A stretch of DNA of 8,284 nucleotides from Verrucomicrobiota bacterium (GTDB lineage: Bacteria; Verrucomicrobiota; Verrucomicrobiia; Limisphaerales; DSYF01): NCBI GenBank assembly GCA_025457725.1, contig JALOTU010000075.1, positions 1 through 8,284 of the forward strand, given 5' to 3'. Within the stretch, counting starts at the first letter, position 1. Each line of letters starts with the position of its first letter. Below are positions 6,243 through 8,284 of this stretch, piece by piece. The notes under the pieces are model-generated. The model was given only the letters and a program-made list of their open reading frames with translations. It was not told where the DNA came from and did not search any database. Made by a program: the position numbers and the translations under genes.

Positions 6243-7277
6243 TCAGCCCGCCTGGCGGCCGGACTCCAACCCCTTCACCCTTTCCTCGAGGGCCCGCACC
6301 TGCCGGCGCAGTTCGGGCAGGCGCTTGATGATGGAATACGCCTCGACCGCCGCGGACATTTCGAAGGCCGGATAGCCGAAGACCCGTTCCCCGTCCGGGA
6401 TGTTCTGGCTCACTCCCGACTTGGCCGCCACGGTGACATGGTTGCCAATTTCCAGATGTCCGGCCACGCCCGCCTGGCCGGCGAAGACGCAGTGGTGTCC
6501 GATGCGGGTGGAACCGGCGATGCCGGTCTGCGCCACCACCAGGCAGCCCTCGCCCACCTGCACTCCGTGACCGATGATCACCTGGCTGCCGATCTTTGAG
6601 CCGCGGCCCACCACCGTATCCTGCAGGCTGCCGCGCTCGACACCCGCGCTGGCGCCCACCTCGACGTCATCCTCGATGATCGCGCGGGCAATGTGGGGGA
6701 TCTTGTGGTGCACGCCCTTTTCCGTGGAGAAGCCCAGGCCGTCGTGGCCGATGGTGCTGTTGGCATGAATCACCACCCGGCTGCCCAGACGGCAGTTTTC
6801 GTAAATGACCACGTTGGGGTGCAGCACACAATCGTCGCCGATCTCCACCCCCTCGCCGACGACCACGCCCGGGTAAAGCGAGCAATTCCGGCCGATCCGG
6901 GCGCCCTCGCTTACGGTTACGCGTTCATGCACGCTGGTGCCTTCGCCGATCGAAGCGGATGGATGGATGGTGGCCAGGGGGCTGATGCCGACCCGCTTGT
7001 GTCGGCGATGCCCATGCAGATCCACGAGGGCCTGGGTAAAGGCGAAGTAGGGATTCGGGACCACGATCTGGACGGCGGCCGTGTCCATGGCCTCGGGCAC
7101 AAACACCGCGGAGGCCCGGGTTTGTTGGAGCTGCAACGCGTAGCGGGCGTTGGCCAGAAAGCTGATCTGTCCGGGTCCGGCCAGTTCCAGCGTGGCTCCG
7201 GCGTTGATTTGCAGGGAGGCGTCGCCGAGCACGCGTCCACCCACCAGTTGCGCGAGTTCCTGAACGGTCTTCATCAT
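6243..7277 (-). CDS. lpxD: UDP-3-O-acylglucosamine N-acyltransferase (lipid A synthesis)
   Basis: LpxD (344 residues) transfers a 3-hydroxyacyl chain from acyl carrier protein to the 2-amino group of UDP-3-O-acylglucosamine, the third step of lipid A synthesis, in the cytoplasm. Residues 1 to about 100 are the uridine-binding N-terminal domain (ISFLANARYALQL at 38-50; ASAVFVPE at 55-62). About 100-300 is a left-handed parallel beta-helix of hexapeptide repeats (IGEGTSV, IGRNCSL, IGDDCVL and so on). His237 in IIGHGV aligns with catalytic His239 of E. coli (IAHNV). HDGLGF (178-183) and KIPHIARAIIEDDVEVGA (192-209) match the substrate-binding run. The family motif usually read as IDRG is VERG (213-216). 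A C-terminal helix (about 311-338, RRQVRALEERVKGLE) would help trimerise. Two ATGs are adjacent (7277, 7274) and equally plausible. The peptidase gene follows after 23 bp. Neighbours such as fabZ or lpxA, common beside lpxD elsewhere, are absent here. Confidence 0.95.
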   Translation of the reverse strand: MMKTVQELAQLVGGRVLGDASLQINAGATLELAGPGQISFLANARYALQLQQTRASAVFVPEAMDTAAVQIVVPNPYFAFTQALVDLHGHRRHKRVGISPLATIHPSASIGEGTSVHERVTVSEGARIGRNCSLYPGVVVGEGVEIGDDCVLHPNVVIYENCRLGSRVVIHANSTIGHDGLGFSTEKGVHHKIPHIARAIIEDDVEVGASAGVERGSLQDTVVGRGSKIGSQVIIGHGVQVGEGCLVVAQTGIAGSTRIGHHCVFAGQAGVAGHLEIGNHVTVAAKSGVSQNIPDGERVFGYPAFEMSAAVEAYSIIKRLPELRRQVRALEERVKGLESGRQAG

Positions 7278-7353
7278 GAATGTCTTCGGTGCGGCCAGAC
7301 TGTGCCGGACCGCAACCTAAAGCAAGCGCGCGGGCGCGATCGAGCGTGAGTGA

Positions 7354-7485
7354 GGTAGGGACGGCCTGCGTGCCGTCCACCGCGCCGTAACAGGCGCGGC
7401 ACGCATTGCGGTGAGCGTGCGATGTCGTCCTCCGTTCCGACCGTTGGACGCGGTCGGGGCGGGCGCAGCGCGCCCTTTCCCTACC
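7354..7485. repeat. 132-bp multi-hairpin element with GGTAGGG/CCCTACC ends
   Basis: The ubiA-lpxD spacer holds five consecutive perfect-stem hairpins. They are GGACGGC/GCCGTCC (7359-7378), CCGCGCC/GGCGCGG (7380-7399), GCACGC/GCGTGC (7399-7420), CCGACCG/CGGTCGG (7437-7457) and GGGCGC/GCGCCC (7461-7475). Stems are six or seven bp, loops 3 to 10 bases. The whole is bounded by the 7-bp inverted pair GGTAGGG (7354-7360) and CCCTACC (7479-7485). The left end overlaps the first hairpin by two bases, and the right end overlaps the last codons of ubiA. It could be a non-autonomous mobile element, a REP cluster or a structured RNA. The hairpin nearest the ubiA stop could also act in termination, although no long T run follows it. 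The remaining 76 bp up to lpxD show no convincing promoter. Confidence 0.7.
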
Positions 7486-8284
7486 ACGTGAATCGGAACC
7501 CGCGGAAGATCACCTCACCGGCAACGACTGCCAGGAAGACGAAACTGATCAGCGCGTTCAGCCGGAAGAAGGCGATGTTCACCCAGTCCAGACTGCGGCG
7601 GCGCGCCACCCAGTGCTCGACCACCAGGCAGGCCAGAATGACCACCAATCCAGCGGCGTAGGCCACGCGAAACCCGGCGAGCAGACCGAACACCGCCAGA
7701 ACCCCCCACATGAACAGGTGCGACAGAAACGCCGCCGTCAACGCATTCCGCGGCCCCCAGCGCACGACCAGCGAATGCAGTCCATGCGAGCGGTCGAACT
7801 CGTAATCCTGCAGCGCGTAGATGATGTCGAATCCCACCAGCCAGAGCACCACGCCGACCGCCAGCAGGAGTGGCAGGAGGGCGCTGTGCCGCATGGGCCC
7901 GTGCCCGTCGGCGCACGCCTCCGGCCAGAAATCAAAACTGCCGGTGACCGCCAGCCACGCGCCCACGGGCGCGAGCGCCAGGGCCATCCCCAGGAACACA
8001 TGGGTGAAGTCCGTGAACCGTTTGGTCAGCGAGTAGAAACACACCACCGCCAGGGCGACGGGCGAAAGGCGCAAGCAGACGGGATTGAGAAACCCGCTTG
8101 CCACCACCAATCCGATTGCGCCAACCGCCCAGAGCGTCCAGGCGCCGGCCAGGCTGATTTGGCCGGCGGGCAGATGCCGGCCCGCGGTGCGGGGATTCAG
8201 CGCATCCAACTTCCGGTCCGCAATGCGGTTGAACGCCATGGCGCAGGTGCGGGCGCAGACCATGGCGACGAGGATCAGCCCGAA
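7481..8284 (-). CDS. ubiA: UbiA-family polyprenyltransferase, MqnP-like (5' end off window)
   Basis: An integral inner-membrane prenyltransferase that joins a polyprenyl diphosphate chain to an aromatic acid in quinone synthesis. The frame is open to the right edge (FGLILVA before the first internal Met), so 267 residues are visible and the first membrane helix is missing. The first Mg-diphosphate motif is NRIADRKLD, followed by NPRTAGRHLPAG. The second is DIIYALQDYEFD followed by HGLHSLVVRWG. About seven hydrophobic helices follow the first motif, including LLPLLLAVGVVLWLVGF and FFRLNALISFVFLAV. The FNR..DR..DA.NPRT..R pattern is that of the branch linked to futalosine-pathway menaquinone synthesis (MqnP), rather than E. 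coli UbiA (NDFADR..D) or MenA. That assignment is inference. The TAG stop lies inside the right terminal repeat of the neighbouring hairpin element. Confidence 0.9.
   Translation of the reverse strand, partial: FGLILVAMVCARTCAMAFNRIADRKLDALNPRTAGRHLPAGQISLAGAWTLWAVGAIGLVVASGFLNPVCLRLSPVALAVVCFYSLTKRFTDFTHVFLGMALALAPVGAWLAVTGSFDFWPEACADGHGPMRHSALLPLLLAVGVVLWLVGFDIIYALQDYEFDRSHGLHSLVVRWGPRNALTAAFLSHLFMWGVLAVFGLLAGFRVAYAAGLVVILACLVVEHWVARRRSLDWVNIAFFRLNALISFVFLAVVAGEVIFRGFRFTW

Noticed and set aside
7278..7353. Sigma70-like promoter for lpxD (TTGCTT, 17 bp, CAGTCT on the minus strand)
   Set aside because: The spacing fits but the -10 matches poorly, and a similar weak TTGCTT arrangement appears before glnS. 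In GC-rich DNA this is not above chance.

Overview
The window comes from a GC-rich, Gram-negative (lipid A-making) bacterium. Every gene I can support lies on the minus strand, so transcription runs from high to low coordinates. The topoisomerase A subunit is close to the Bacteroidetes-type ParC lineage, the prenyltransferase is of the kind found in futalosine-pathway menaquinone makers, and the intergenic DNA holds GGTAGGG-bounded and GCCGGC-type hairpin repeats. Together these make me suspect Verrucomicrobiota or a relative. That placement is inference and needs a phylogeny.

Layout in transcription order: (1) 8284-7481, a UbiA-family membrane prenyltransferase whose 5' end lies off the window. 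(2) 7485-7354, a 132-bp element of five consecutive perfect-stem hairpins bounded by GGTAGGG/CCCTACC; it overlaps and supplies the ubiA stop codon. (3) 7277-6243, lpxD. (4) 6219-5500, a stand-alone C39-like cysteine peptidase. (5) 5491-4019, an ATP-grasp ligase with a RimK-like N-terminal (RLAN-type) domain. (6) 4019-2787, a GCS2-family carboxylate-amine ligase. (7) 2786-2555, a 232-bp spacer with a REPIN-like inverted repeat pair and two further dyads. (8) 2554-437, a ParC/GyrA-type topoisomerase A subunit. (9) 436-120, a 317-bp spacer with four copies of a 20-bp repeat and a probable intrinsic terminator. (10) 119-1, the first 39 codons of glnS (glutaminyl-tRNA synthetase).

The most notable content is the three-gene cassette C39-like peptidase / RLAN ATP-grasp / GCS2 ligase. 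The gaps are 23 bp (after lpxD), 8 bp, and a one-base TGATG overlap, so the cassette is very likely one translationally coupled operon, possibly read together with lpxD. Two ATP-dependent amide-bond-forming enzymes of unrelated folds plus a papain-like peptidase suggest synthesis and trimming or transfer of a small amide or peptide, or an amino-acid tag. I know this family association from comparative genomics, but I know of no established product. LpxD, ParC, GlnS and UbiA are housekeeping genes flanking it.
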